A stretch of DNA of 64,000 bases, taken from NCBI GenBank assembly GCA_037442025.1, contig JBBIRB010000004.1, positions 1-64,000 on the forward strand. The letters are read 5' to 3'. Each line of letters opens with the position of its first letter. Within the stretch, counting starts at the first letter, position 1. The stretch comes from UBA2287 sp037442025. Lineage in GTDB: Bacteria; Bacteroidota; Bacteroidia; Bacteroidales; Tenuifilaceae. The notes under the pieces are model-generated. The model saw only the letters and a program-made list of their open reading frames with translations, made no database searches and was not told where the DNA came from. The position numbers were made by a program, and so were the translations under genes. Below, piece after piece: positions 41,801 to 51,422 of this stretch.

Positions 41801-42320
41801 AAATAGCCAAACAGGTTTACGCAAAAGTAAAATAAAAATGTATAAAACATTGCAACCTGTAATTCCCCAAATTATTGAGATAAATCATTGGTGTACGATT
41901 AAATTTTTTGAATATACATGAATGTGTTTGTAAATAAGGAAATCGGTAGTTTTCAGCTTACTGGGGGGTAGCTTTCCGCCTCAGAGAATTTCCGTAAAGA
42001 AAATCAGATTAATGGACGTTAAGAAATCCGGGCTGTTTGAGCGAAGCGAGTTCCCGGATTTTAGTCAATTAATCTGATTTTTAGGAAAATATCTGCCGCG
42101 GCGGCATTTTTTGCTTACTTTTTTTTGCTGGAGAAAAAAAGTAAGAGCCCGTGCGGCTTGAGCACTAAAAACCAGCAATGATTTTTTATCGCACAATAGT
42201 GGAGATAAATTAGAAAAAAACGAGGGGAATTTTACACACGTTTACATCCTTAACCTTAACCCTTTACCACAGTTAAAATCTAAATGAATAGAAAAAGAGG
42301 GTTACTTCGCATCTTCAATA
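41801..42320. other. Intergenic region carrying inverted repeat copy B
   Basis: This 520-bp gap contains the inverted copy of the window-start repeat (41935-42088). The remaining 42089-42320 has a GC-rich CTGCCGCGGCGGCA palindrome near 42091-42106 and AT-rich sequence, with no gene recognised. Confidence 0.5.
41935..42088 (-). repeat. Interspersed hairpin repeat, copy B (inverted)
   Basis: This is the reverse complement of 3-156 with about seven substitutions. Both nested inverted-repeat stems are conserved and most changes fall in loops or the 3' third. It lies between the CapA-like gene and queD in non-coding sequence. Confidence 0.8.
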
Positions 42321-42764
42321 CTAATTATCGCTAGCATACCACTCGGCAAAACTGGTGGACGTTTCGTGCAGTTTAAGGTGATGCAGTTTTGTTCCTTTCG
42401 GAAGTTCGCAGGCTAAAAGCTCTGCGATATGAAGCAGAAAATTTTCACAGGTAGGTTGGTAGTCAACAATTTCAGTTTTTTGGAGTTTACCTGAATGCGC
42501 AAGGGCAGATAGGTCGGTTCCTTTCTTTAGTAAAAGAATATGGTCAAACCGATTAAGGATGGTTTGCTTAACTATCTTTTTTAAGTCGCCAAAGTCGATC
42601 ACCATTCCTAATTTTGTATTTTTCTCGTCGGAAATTGGCGAGCCAATAACTGTAACGGAAAGACAGTAGGAATGGCCATGTATGTTGGAGCATGGGCCAT
42701 CGTAACCCGTAAGTACGTGGGCCATTTCGAAAGTAAATTCTTTGGTAACTCGAATAAGAGACAT
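42321..42764 (-). CDS. queD: 6-carboxytetrahydropterin synthase family (QueD/PTPS)
   Basis: The 147-residue protein has the PTPS-family zinc and catalytic motifs: FTFEMAHVL (first His), CSNIHGHSY (catalytic Cys plus two zinc His; CxxxHGH is the QueD type) and LHETSTSFAEWY near the C-terminus. QueD makes 6-carboxytetrahydropterin in queuosine/7-deazaguanine synthesis. No other que genes are in the window. Confidence 0.88.
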   Translation of the reverse strand: MSLIRVTKEFTFEMAHVLTGYDGPCSNIHGHSYCLSVTVIGSPISDEKNTKLGMVIDFGDLKKIVKQTILNRFDHILLLKKGTDLSALAHSGKLQKTEIVDYQPTCENFLLHIAELLACELPKGTKLHHLKLHETSTSFAEWYASDN

Positions 42765-42826
42765 TTTTTTAATATTTCAACATTAAACGATACAAAGCTG
42801 GAATGGTTTTTTGACTTTAGATTTTA

Positions 42827-43114
42827 TTAGGTATTACACCGGCCAAGACAATCCAAAATCTTCGACATGCCTTCGTTTTGCAAAAAGTAGAAAGTGTTCT
42901 TACCTTCCCGTTTCGAATGAAGTACCCCTTTGCTTTTAAGTATTCCAAGGTGATGCGATGCAGCCGACTGTTCAATATTTAGTTTTTCATGAATCTCGGA
43001 TACAGTAAGGCGCTTGCCGTCTTCAAGCATATTCAGAATGGCAATTCGCATTGGGTGGGCAAGGGCCTTGAGGGTAGAGGCAGCTTGTTCAAGCATTTCA
43101 ACATTAATGTTCAT
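42827..43114 (-). CDS. ArsR-family transcriptional repressor
   Basis: The protein has 95 residues from the ATG at 43114; the ATG at 43123 is an alternative. Winged helix: LKALAHPMRIAILNMLEDG, VSEIHEKLNIEQSAASHHLG, then SKREGKNTFYFL for the wing. There is no CxCxxC metal site in the recognition helix; only a C-terminal Cys pair (CLGRCN) could bind metal. It faces the polyprenyl synthase gene divergently across 132 bp and may control it or itself. Confidence 0.88.
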   Translation of the reverse strand: MNINVEMLEQAASTLKALAHPMRIAILNMLEDGKRLTVSEIHEKLNIEQSAASHHLGILKSKGVLHSKREGKNTFYFLQNEGMSKILDCLGRCNT

Positions 43115-43246
43115 TTTATACATATTTAACCCATGCAAATATATAAATATATCAATTAATACCTTGGTTAAATCCTAGTTTTTCAAAAAAATAATATTAT
43201 TCATTAAAAAGTGCTTAATTTGCTTGTTCATATCAAACTGCCGTAA

Positions 43247-44221
43247 ATGTCGCCTTTGAATACTATAAGAAAACCAGTAACCAAGGAACTGCACGATTTT
43301 GAGCCCTATTTCCGAGAAACAATGCGCTCAGGCGTGCCCCTTTTGTCGGTTATTACAAATTATATTTTGCGTACTAAGGGTAAACAGCTTCGGCCTTTGC
43401 TTGTATATCTGTCTGCCGGACTAAATGGGACTATCGGCCAAAATACAAAAGTAGCTGCGGCTATGATAGAACTCCTGCACACTGCTACTCTCGTTCACGA
43501 CGATGTGGTAGACGAGGCTTACGAAAGAAGAGGGTTTCTTTCCATTAATGCACTTTGGCGTTCGAAGGCTGCAGTTCTTGTTGGCGACTTTCTACTCTCG
43601 AGAGGGCTTCAGCTGGCGCTTGAGTCGGATCAGATCGATTTGCTTCGTAACATGAGCAATGCTGTGAAAAAAATGAGCGAAGGGGAATTGCTTCAAATTG
43701 AACGCTCCCGAAAAATGAATATTGATGAGGAAACTTACTACCAAATAATTGGTATGAAAACCGCCGAACTCATCTCATCGTGCACAGTTAATGGTGCTTG
43801 TTCTGTAGAGGCCACACAACAACAAATACAAAAAATGCGCGAGTTTGGGTTTAATTTAGGTATGGCTTTTCAAATACGCGACGACCTATTCGACTATACC
43901 TCAAAAGGTATTTTAGGAAAGCCTACAGGAAACGATATTAAAGAGAAGAAGTTAACACTTCCAATTATTTACGCACTAAGCCAAGTAGGAAAATCGATGC
44001 AGAGGGAAATAAGGTCGTTAATTCGAGAAAGCAAACGCGATTCGAAGGCAGTCGAAAGGGTTGTTGCATTTGCGCACGAGAATGGCGGAATAGCCTACGC
44101 CGAAAATGTAATGAACCAATATCGACTAAAAGCCATTGCGGATATAGATGGCTATTCGAATAATCCCTATAAGGAGTCGCTAATTGAACTCGCAAATTAT
44201 ATAGTTGACCGTAAAAACTAA
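43247..44221 (+). CDS. Polyprenyl diphosphate synthase
   Basis: The 324-residue all-helical trans-isoprenyl synthase has both aspartate motifs: LVHDDVVDEAYERRG (first, DDxxD) and FQIRDDLFDYTS (second). It elongates farnesyl diphosphate with IPP to a long chain for the quinone side chain, like IspB. Product length cannot be read reliably. The cvpA-like gene follows 4 bp downstream. Confidence 0.93.
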   Translation: MSPLNTIRKPVTKELHDFEPYFRETMRSGVPLLSVITNYILRTKGKQLRPLLVYLSAGLNGTIGQNTKVAAAMIELLHTATLVHDDVVDEAYERRGFLSINALWRSKAAVLVGDFLLSRGLQLALESDQIDLLRNMSNAVKKMSEGELLQIERSRKMNIDEETYYQIIGMKTAELISSCTVNGACSVEATQQQIQKMREFGFNLGMAFQIRDDLFDYTSKGILGKPTGNDIKEKKLTLPIIYALSQVGKSMQREIRSLIRESKRDSKAVERVVAFAHENGGIAYAENVMNQYRLKAIADIDGYSNNPYKESLIELANYIVDRKN

Positions 44222-44225
44222 ACAT

Positions 44226-44753
44226 ATGAGTTACTTTGACCTAATATTTCTTGCCATCTTTATTCTTGCCGGATTTAGTGGCTATAAGAGCGGATTTGTA
44301 AGGCAAGTTGCCTCGCTTGCGGGCTTGCTTCTCGGAATATGGGGGGCAATACATTTTTCCGATTATACAGCTACTTTCCTAGTTGAAAACCTTTCGGTTA
44401 AAACAAAATACTTACCACTAATATCATTTGCAATAACCTTTGTGGGTATTCTGATTGCAGTGCATTTTTTGGGAGAGCTAGTAAGCAAAATTTTCGATTT
44501 GGCTATGCTGGGTTTTGCCAATAGTATTTTAGGGGTTGTGTTTGGTGTCGTAAAAAGCGTTTTAATTCTGAGTGTAATCATTGTAATTGCCGAAAAATTT
44601 GAAGAAAAATTCAGGATATTTCCAACTAATATCGAGGAGAAGTCGCTCTTTTACAAACCTGTTCGCAATGTGTCGCCCGCCATTTTCCCCTACCTTCATT
44701 TCGATGAGATTCAAGGAAAAATTAAAGAAACCTTCTCAAATCAGGAGGATTAA
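44226..44753 (+). CDS. CvpA-family membrane protein
   Basis: The protein has 175 residues from the ATG at 44226. Four hydrophobic segments (about 5-20, 30-47, 60-85 and 103-125) and the start YFDLIFLAIFILAGFSGYKS-G match CvpA/colicin V production family proteins, now linked to envelope homeostasis. It ends in a polar cytoplasmic tail. It is co-transcribed with the polyprenyl synthase gene by spacing. Confidence 0.85.
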   Translation: MSYFDLIFLAIFILAGFSGYKSGFVRQVASLAGLLLGIWGAIHFSDYTATFLVENLSVKTKYLPLISFAITFVGILIAVHFLGELVSKIFDLAMLGFANSILGVVFGVVKSVLILSVIIVIAEKFEEKFRIFPTNIEEKSLFYKPVRNVSPAIFPYLHFDEIQGKIKETFSNQED

Positions 44754-44771
44754 CCTATCTGTAGGCAGGGG

Positions 44772-44802
44772 TTTATATTTGGCTGTCTTTTTCTTATATT
44801 TG
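44772..44802 (+). promoter_or_regulatory. Candidate promoter for tyrS operon
   Basis: TATATTTG (44795-44802) fits the -7 consensus TAnnTTTG, with TTTA 19 bp upstream as a near-match to -33 TTTG. A second TATATTTG at 44774-44781 could be an alternative. Confidence 0.4.
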
Positions 44803-44837
44803 CCTCCTTCATTTATATTTTACTATTATAGTCTACC

Positions 44838-46136
44838 ATGTTGAATTTTGTAGAAGAGTTACGCTGGCGCGGGATGATTCACGATGTAATGCCAGGTACC
44901 GAGGAACTGCTTTCCAAAGAAATGACCACAGCTTACGTAGGTATCGACCCCACGGCCGACTCGCTTCATATTGGGCACCTCGTTTCGGTTATGATGCTTA
45001 TCCACTTTCAGCGTTGTGGCCATAAACCCGTTGCGCTAATAGGTGGGGCTACCGGCATGATTGGCGACCCCTCAGGGAAGTCGCAGGAACGAAACCTGCT
45101 CGACGAGAAAACCCTTCGCCACAATCAGGAGTGCCTGAAAAAACAGTTGTCAAAATTTCTCGATTTCGAATCGAGGAACCCCAATGCGGCCTTAATGGTT
45201 AATAACTACGATTGGATGAAGGAATTCTCGTTCCTCGACTTCATTCGCGACATTGGGAAGCATATAACTGTAAACTACATGATGGCCAAGGATTCGGTGA
45301 AAAAGCGGATTGCCGGAGAAAGTGGAAGTGGCCTATCGTTCACCGAGTTCACATACCAATTGGTGCAGGGGACCGATTATCTCTATTTGTACCAAAACTT
45401 CAATTGTAAATTGCAAATGGGAGGGTCGGACCAGTGGGGAAACATAACCACCGGAACCGAACTTATTCGTCGTAAATTGGGGGGCGAGGCATATGCATTA
45501 ACTTGTCCGCTCATTACCAAAAACGATGGAGGAAAATTTGGTAAAACTGAAGAGGGGAATGTTTGGCTCGATCCCCGGTTGACCTCTCCCTATAAATTCT
45601 ACCAGTTCTGGCTAAATACATCCGACGAGGATGCGGAGAAGTATATTAAAATATTTACCCTCCTTTCGCGCGAATCTATAGAATCGCTCATAAACGAACA
45701 CAGGCAAGCACCCCATATGCGTAAACTTCAGCAAGCGCTTGCACAGGAGGTTACAACTATGGTTCATTCGAAAAGCGAATTCGATCAGGCCGTATCAGCA
45801 TCTCAAATCCTTTTTGGTAATTCTACTTCCGACGCATTAAAGGCCATTGACGAGTCAACATTCCTTGCCATTTTTGAAGGGGTACCGCAGTTTGAAATAG
45901 AAGCTAAAATTTTAAATGTTGGTGTTCCCTTTTCGGTATTAGCTGCAGAGCATGTTCCCGTTTTCCCTTCGAAGGGTGATTTAAGAAGGAATGTTGCCGG
46001 TGGCGGGGTAGCAATAAACAAGGAACGAATTTCGGACCCCGAAATGCATATCGATTCAACCTTCCTGCTGAACAAAAAATATATTTTATTTCAAAAAGGG
46101 AAGAAAAACTATTTCATTATAAAAGTGACCTTATAA
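44838..46136 (+). CDS. tyrS: Tyrosyl-tRNA synthetase
   Basis: This 432-residue class I synthetase charges tRNA-Tyr. It shows the tyrosine-binding AYVGIDPTADSLHIGHL (HIGH motif), QMGGSDQWGNITTG and the KFGKT version of the KMSKS loop. The C-terminal S4-like RNA-binding domain reads SKGDLRRNVAGGGVAINKER. The Wzz-like gene follows 13 bp downstream and may share its transcript. Confidence 0.97.
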   Translation: MLNFVEELRWRGMIHDVMPGTEELLSKEMTTAYVGIDPTADSLHIGHLVSVMMLIHFQRCGHKPVALIGGATGMIGDPSGKSQERNLLDEKTLRHNQECLKKQLSKFLDFESRNPNAALMVNNYDWMKEFSFLDFIRDIGKHITVNYMMAKDSVKKRIAGESGSGLSFTEFTYQLVQGTDYLYLYQNFNCKLQMGGSDQWGNITTGTELIRRKLGGEAYALTCPLITKNDGGKFGKTEEGNVWLDPRLTSPYKFYQFWLNTSDEDAEKYIKIFTLLSRESIESLINEHRQAPHMRKLQQALAQEVTTMVHSKSEFDQAVSASQILFGNSTSDALKAIDESTFLAIFEGVPQFEIEAKILNVGVPFSVLAAEHVPVFPSKGDLRRNVAGGGVAINKERISDPEMHIDSTFLLNKKYILFQKGKKNYFIIKVTL

Positions 46137-46149
46137 TAAATTGTCGGCC

Positions 46150-47166
46150 ATGAATAGCAACACAGAATTTAACCTAAATGCAACAAACCTTGTAAAAATG
46201 GTTTGGGAAAAGAGACTCATTATAGTTTATATAGCAATATTTGCGTTTGCTGTTTCACTTATAGTTTCTTTTTTAATTACACCTATGTATAAGTCGGTGG
46301 CCATATTGTATCCGCCTGTTGAAAACCAATCTTCGAAAGAAGTAATTAACACTACTTTTCAGCGAGGTTTAACTGTTTTTGGCGATAGGAATGAGGCAGA
46401 GCAGTTGCTACAAATCCTCTCTTCCCAAACGCTCAGGGATATTGTTATTAAAAAACAGAATCTTATAAAGCATTGGGAACTAAATCCCGAAGGGAAATAT
46501 GTTCGCTCGGAGGCCTATGGCATTTTTATTTCCGATATTGCATTTCGCCCTACCAAGTACAATTCGGTTGAAATAACTGTTTATGATAAGGATCCCGAAA
46601 AGGCCGCCGAAGTTGCTAACGAAATTGTACATGTGTCCGATAGTTTAATGCGCAGCATAAAGGCCGATATGGCATTAAAAGCGCTCGCAGTTTTAGAAGA
46701 ACAGTACAAACTCGCCAATGAGGACGTAAATTCGATTGGCGACTCGTTGGACCTTGTTATGAGAGCAGGAGCCATTCACCTCGAAGCCCAAACAAAAGAA
46801 ATTTATCGTGCCCTAGCGCGTGCAATAGAGAATAACAATGTTTCAGCCGAGAAAAGGCTTAGGGTTCTTTACGATGATTTGGCCAGGTTGGGGCTTCCCC
46901 TTACCAACTTAACTAATAACTATTATATGGGCTTAAACAATCTGAAAGACCTGAGAAACTTCATGCGAGTACTAAAGATTGAAGCAAAACAGGGTATCCC
47001 CAGCCAGTTTGTTGTAGACAAGGCTATCCCATCCGACAAGAAGGCATACCCAAAGAAGGCTCTTATAGTAATAATGTCAACGCTTTCGGCCATCTTTTTT
47101 TCAATTTTTGCCATCATAGTTTTCGATTTCTTTAAAAAGATTATCGTGCCAAATGTTCCTGAATAG
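46150..47166 (+). CDS. Wzz-type polysaccharide chain-length determinant
   Basis: The protein has 338 residues from the ATG at 46150 (an upstream TTG is rejected). It has two membrane segments (about 25-47 and 308-330) flanking a periplasmic helical domain, with the PCP signature LITPMYKSVAILYPPV near the N-terminus and a C-terminal Pro-rich segment before TM2 (DKAIPSDKKAYPKKALIVIM). It has no Walker kinase domain. It would set O-antigen or exopolysaccharide length with the Wzy-like protein encoded next, whose start overlaps it by 14 bp. Confidence 0.87.
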   Translation: MNSNTEFNLNATNLVKMVWEKRLIIVYIAIFAFAVSLIVSFLITPMYKSVAILYPPVENQSSKEVINTTFQRGLTVFGDRNEAEQLLQILSSQTLRDIVIKKQNLIKHWELNPEGKYVRSEAYGIFISDIAFRPTKYNSVEITVYDKDPEKAAEVANEIVHVSDSLMRSIKADMALKALAVLEEQYKLANEDVNSIGDSLDLVMRAGAIHLEAQTKEIYRALARAIENNNVSAEKRLRVLYDDLARLGLPLTNLTNNYYMGLNNLKDLRNFMRVLKIEAKQGIPSQFVVDKAIPSDKKAYPKKALIVIMSTLSAIFFSIFAIIVFDFFKKIIVPNVPE

Positions 47167-48622
47167 GGCAAATAGAGAGAATTGGATGTTATTGGGAGCA
47201 AGTATGCTTTTTGTACTTGCATCGGCTCTTTTTGTTTACAAACAAACTTATATTTTCCTAGCATTACCAATCCTTCTTATTGTTGGTGTTTGGGCCATTT
47301 TTTCGCCTTCAAAGGTTTTTTATGCACTTGTATTTTTAGCACCCCTATCGGTAACTCTTAGGTGGATTATACCAGATTTATCATTCGATTTTTGGTTTCC
47401 AACCGAACCCATGTTGGTGTTCCTTTTGGTTCTTTTAATTGCCAAGTCATTAAGCGAACGATACTTTCGAATAGAACTATTCAACCAGCCAGTATTTTGG
47501 GCTATACTCTTTTTCCTTGGGTGGATTCTAGTAACTATTGCTGCAAGCGAAATGGTTATTGTTTCACTTAAATACTTTCTGGTTCGGTTCTGGTTCATAG
47601 GGGTTTTTTTCTATATGGCATACATGCTTTTTCGAAAAAACTTGAGCAATATCGATCGATTTCTTTGGGCTTATATTGCAGGAATGCTAGTTGTAATTCT
47701 TTGGGCATCGTATAAGCAGGTTAGCCTTGGGTTTCTGAACCAAAAGGCAGCACATGGTGCTAGCACACCATTTTTTATCGATCACACTTCTTATGGTGCT
47801 GCAATTGCTTTTAGCATCCCTATTCTTGTTGCCTTCACATTTCACGCAAAGAGTAAACTAAAAAAATTTTTGATTGGAGCATTAACCATTTTTTTTGTTT
47901 TTGCTTTGGTATTCTCCTATTCTAGGGCAGCTTGGCTTAGCCTGGCTATAGGCCTTGGGGTTTGGCTGTTAATCGCTCTGCGAATAAAATTTCGAACTGT
48001 TGCAATCGGTTCTATACTGCTTGGCGCTTTCCTATATTTCTTTATAGGCGACATAATTAGCCACATGGAGAAAAACACTACGGAGTCGAGCGGAAACCTT
48101 ATGGAGCACGTTCAATCAATTTATAATATTAGAACCGATGCCTCAAACAAAGAGAGGGTAAACAGGTGGAATGCGGCTCTCGATATGTTTGTTGAACGAC
48201 CCTTTTTTGGATGGGGGCCCGGAACCTATATGTTTTTATACGCCCCCTTTCAGCGAAGCCAGAATACGACAATAATATCAACGAACCTAGGAACGGGAGG
48301 CAATGCGCATAGCGAGTACCTTGGTTTAATGTCGGATGCAGGTGTTTTAGCCGTTTTGGGTTATGTATTAATAATTGTTTTTGCCCTCTCAACCGGATTG
48401 AAGGGTTTATCGAAAATCCCCGACAAACGATACAGGAGAATTAACATTGCCTGCGTAATTGGACTTATTACGTACGTATTTCATGGGTTTCTCAACAATT
48501 TCCTCGATGCCGACAAAATTGCAGCCCCTTTCTGGGGGTTCATTGCCATAATTGTGGCCATAAACCTACACTTTACAATGGGAATAAATAATGGCACTAG
48601 AGAGCGGGAAAACTCCATTTAG
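47153..48622 (+). CDS. O-antigen polymerase/ligase family protein (Wzy/WaaL-like)
   Basis: The 489-residue polytopic membrane protein has about 12 spans. The Wzy_C domain has a large periplasmic loop (about 310-390) with FFGWGPGTYMFLYAPF and GGNAHSEYLGLMSDAGVLAV, where Arg and His residues are expected to act. It polymerises or ligates lipid-linked glycans in the outer leaflet of the inner membrane. Only Wzz and Wzy-like genes are here; no glycosyltransferases or flippase are nearby. It overlaps the convergent phosphatase gene by 4 bp. Confidence 0.88.
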   Translation: MFLNRANRENWMLLGASMLFVLASALFVYKQTYIFLALPILLIVGVWAIFSPSKVFYALVFLAPLSVTLRWIIPDLSFDFWFPTEPMLVFLLVLLIAKSLSERYFRIELFNQPVFWAILFFLGWILVTIAASEMVIVSLKYFLVRFWFIGVFFYMAYMLFRKNLSNIDRFLWAYIAGMLVVILWASYKQVSLGFLNQKAAHGASTPFFIDHTSYGAAIAFSIPILVAFTFHAKSKLKKFLIGALTIFFVFALVFSYSRAAWLSLAIGLGVWLLIALRIKFRTVAIGSILLGAFLYFFIGDIISHMEKNTTESSGNLMEHVQSIYNIRTDASNKERVNRWNAALDMFVERPFFGWGPGTYMFLYAPFQRSQNTTIISTNLGTGGNAHSEYLGLMSDAGVLAVLGYVLIIVFALSTGLKGLSKIPDKRYRRINIACVIGLITYVFHGFLNNFLDADKIAAPFWGFIAIIVAINLHFTMGINNGTRERENSI

Positions 48623-49857
48623 GGTTTAAACTCAAACCCCAGAATAGAGATATCGTCGAATATACCCGAGTCTTTGTTTCCGTCTATCCCAAACCGATCT
48701 TCAATTAAAATTTCAATGTTTTGTTCTAACGATAGGTTATTCGAAATAGCTCGTTCAATTGACTTTGTTTCGAACTCAACTTTATCGTCCTTGGTGTATT
48801 CTACTAAGCCATCGGTATAGCAAAGGAGCTTAGAGTGCTGAGAAATGTATAAGGAGCCAACATTGATGTGCGGAATATCATCGAGCATGCCAAGCCCAAC
48901 GCAGCCATCCTTTAGCATTAAGTTTTCATGAGTTTTAGTATTATAAAGAAGGGGAGGATTATGACCTGCATTCACATACTCTAATAACCCGTTCGATGTA
49001 TTGAACCTGCCAATAAAGATAGTTATGAAACGCTCCCCTTTAGCCGTTCCCATTACCCGTTCATTAAGCTTATCAATTAACCCCCTTAAAGATATTTCAG
49101 AGTTAAATAGAGCCCTAAGATTGGCCTGAAAGTTCGACATAAGGAGCGCAGCAGAGATGCCCTTCCCAGAAACATCTGCAATGCAAAAACCGACCTCTGA
49201 AGGGTTTAGTTGAATGACATCGTAAAAGTCGCCGCCTACTTCAAAATGGGGCCTATAGTACGAATGAATACTGAGTTTAGAACTTTGGGGCAGACTATTG
49301 GGGCTGGGGATTAGCAGGTTCTGCATTTTCGAAGCCAGTTCTAACTCCTTTCGCATGGCCTCTTGCTCAATGGTTTTGAGGAAAAGCCTTAGGTTTTCGA
49401 TGGCAACGAATATTATAATGGATAGGGTTTGTACAAAGTTTAAATGCTTAATTGTTGCGCTAACTCCCTTCGCGAATTCTTTGGTGTCGGCAATAAGTAT
49501 ATAGGCAAGCTGCAGATTGTTTTGTATTACCGGAATGATTATATCAAACTCTTGAAGAACCGAATTGTCAGAAGTGCTAACAAAAGTAATATCCGAATAC
49601 TGAATCAGGTCGCGTTCAACATCAATGTTTTCAATAATTTTATCGGTACAATTGGTTTTAAGAAGAAGTTCCCACTCCTTTTCGCGTTTGAAGAAAAGTA
49701 CCCTGTCAATCTCAAGGTCGTCATTAAGGATGGTTCGAAAACGGTCAATCAGATCCTCTATTTTCATTTCGCTGCTAATAGCTTGCGCCATACTTAGCAA
49801 CGCATTCAACTTAAAGGTGCTTAACTTAAGTCTTTTCGATGAGGTGTTGAAGGCCAT
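48619..49857 (-). CDS. GAF-SpoIIE-type PP2C protein phosphatase
   Basis: The 412-residue protein has an N-terminal GAF-like sensor (about 20-160), a linker helix, and a C-terminal SpoIIE/RsbU phosphatase (about 200-410) with VGGDFYDVIQL, CIADVSGKGISAALLMS and YVNAGHNPPLLY. These dephosphorylate anti-anti-sigma-like partners (STAS proteins) in partner-switching control. No STAS or anti-sigma gene lies in the window. It is one of two SpoIIE phosphatases here. Confidence 0.9.
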   Translation of the reverse strand: MAFNTSSKRLKLSTFKLNALLSMAQAISSEMKIEDLIDRFRTILNDDLEIDRVLFFKREKEWELLLKTNCTDKIIENIDVERDLIQYSDITFVSTSDNSVLQEFDIIIPVIQNNLQLAYILIADTKEFAKGVSATIKHLNFVQTLSIIIFVAIENLRLFLKTIEQEAMRKELELASKMQNLLIPSPNSLPQSSKLSIHSYYRPHFEVGGDFYDVIQLNPSEVGFCIADVSGKGISAALLMSNFQANLRALFNSEISLRGLIDKLNERVMGTAKGERFITIFIGRFNTSNGLLEYVNAGHNPPLLYNTKTHENLMLKDGCVGLGMLDDIPHINVGSLYISQHSKLLCYTDGLVEYTKDDKVEFETKSIERAISNNLSLEQNIEILIEDRFGIDGNKDSGIFDDISILGFEFKP

Positions 49858-49952
49858 AGTTCAAGAAATCCTCTCTTAATTAAGTGCTAATATAGCAAAA
49901 AAACCTCAAGTTTTGTGTGCAGTTTAATTATATAGGAATAAGAAGAGATGAA

Positions 49953-49976
49953 AAAGGGTTCCAAGCGGAACCCTTT
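49953..49976 (-). terminator. Terminator after efp
   Basis: AAAGGGTTCC, loop AAGC, GGAACCCTTT is a perfect stem just 3' of the efp stop, followed by TT on the minus strand. Confidence 0.85.
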
Positions 49977-49979
49977 ATT

Positions 49980-50546
49980 TTATCTTACCCTTTCATAATA
50001 GTCTCGTGTTCTGGTGTCAATCTTTATCCGTTCACCTATCTCAATAAAAAGAGGAACTTGAATGGTTGCTCCGGTTTCAACAGTAGCTGGTTTTAAGGCA
50101 GTAGAGGATGCTGTATCTCCTTTTAAGCCAGGTTCAGTGTATGTTACTTCCAGTTCTACAAACGGTGGTAACTCACAGGTTAAAATGGTTTCTTGTTCAG
50201 CATGTACCATCATTTCAACATATTGTCCTTCTTTGTAAAGGTCAGGGTTCTCAACAAGATCTTCGCTCAGACTAATTTGCTCGAAGGTTTCCTGATGCAT
50301 GAAATTGTAACCCAATTCATCTTTATAAAGGAACTGGTATGGCCTGCGTTCAATGCGTACAGGGTTTATTTTAACGCCAGATGTAAAGGTATTTTCAATA
50401 ACTTTGCCTGTTTCAAGGTTTTTTAATTTGGTGCGCACAAATGCGCCACCCTTGCCGGGTTTAACATGCTGAAATTGAACTATCGTATAGAGTTTGCCAT
50501 TGAATTCGATGCACATTCCATTTTTAAAATCAGCGGTAGTTGCCAT
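49980..50546 (-). CDS. efp: Elongation factor P
   Basis: The 188-residue protein has three beta-barrel domains. It rescues ribosomes stalled at polyproline. Loop I contains FQHVKPGKGGAFVRTKLKN with the Lys in PGKGG that can be modified. The C-terminal signature is IKIDTRTRDYYERVR. It is full length. Confidence 0.97.
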   Translation of the reverse strand: MATTADFKNGMCIEFNGKLYTIVQFQHVKPGKGGAFVRTKLKNLETGKVIENTFTSGVKINPVRIERRPYQFLYKDELGYNFMHQETFEQISLSEDLVENPDLYKEGQYVEMMVHAEQETILTCELPPFVELEVTYTEPGLKGDTASSTALKPATVETGATIQVPLFIEIGERIKIDTRTRDYYERVR

Positions 50547-50630
50547 TAGTATTTTTGTTAAAATTTTGGCAAAAATAGTAATTACCTAATTTACAAAAGC
50601 GATAAACGTATTCTTTTTTTATCTGTTGTT

Positions 50631-51422
50631 CTATTTTTTAAGCGAATCGAAAGGGTGCATTAGACCTTTGTATTCGAATAAGTCGCAGTAAACAGATCCT
50701 ACGAAAATGTCGAATTTAATTCGAACGGGTAGAAAATTTTTATCGGCTGAAAACCAAACAGTCATGTCATCCTGCGATTTGAATACTCTACCAGTTATTA
50801 CAATGGGCATGAAACGCATGGCCCTTATCGTTCCAATTTTCAGCTTTATGTTGTCGTAACCCATGAATCGTGCCTTTAGTATAAAAACCTCATCGGTGAA
50901 ATAGGTAGTAACTGTTAAAGTGTCGCCAACCTTGATTGGTTTCCACATTAGGTGGTTACGAAGAAAGTAGAAGGCAGAAAGAATATCGTTGCTATTTTTA
51001 GGTGCCAACACGGTGCCCACTTTTGTGCTATGCACAATTGTTGAATCGTTACGGCTCCAGTGGTCGAAAACTTGCTCGCTGTAATGCTTGTAACGACCTT
51101 CGTTTATGTCGCGAGTGGCCTTGTATGGTAAGTCGGTTCGAGGATTGGTAAAGCTTTGATAAATATCGTGAACGTTGTAAAGCATATTAGCCATTCCCAC
51201 GGTTTTTCCACTTAAAAACAAGTGATTGGCAGGCTTCCCTTCATAAGCCCCTGATCGAACTTCAATAATGGCCTCACCTCCCCTTATAGGACCGTAATGA
51301 ACAGAATACTTTAGCTTCTCACCTTGCATAAAAGCTGCTTTCTGTTGCGAAAAAATGGTACCATAAGCAACAAAAATGAAAAATGCAGTTAATAATATTT
51401 GTTTAACCACTTCCCAAAACAT
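50631..51422 (-). CDS. DUF3108-domain periplasmic protein
   Basis: The protein has 263 residues from the ATG at 51422, which overlaps the tsaB end by 20 bp and begins the signal peptide; a longer upstream frame is rejected. DUF3108 features include FMQGEKLKYSVHYGPIRGGE, NMLYNVHDIYQSFTNPRTDL and WFSADKNFLPVRIKFDIFVG-x-V. The family is beta-rich and periplasmic, and its function is unknown. It is the last gene of the tolC-hlyD-tsaB run. Confidence 0.85.
   Translation of the reverse strand: MFWEVVKQILLTAFFIFVAYGTIFSQQKAAFMQGEKLKYSVHYGPIRGGEAIIEVRSGAYEGKPANHLFLSGKTVGMANMLYNVHDIYQSFTNPRTDLPYKATRDINEGRYKHYSEQVFDHWSRNDSTIVHSTKVGTVLAPKNSNDILSAFYFLRNHLMWKPIKVGDTLTVTTYFTDEVFILKARFMGYDNIKLKIGTIRAMRFMPIVITGRVFKSQDDMTVWFSADKNFLPVRIKFDIFVGSVYCDLFEYKGLMHPFDSLKK

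Noticed and set aside
46150..48622. Full O-antigen or exopolysaccharide cluster
   Set aside because: Only Wzz-like and Wzy-like genes are found; no glycosyltransferase, flippase or sugar-nucleotide genes adjoin them.
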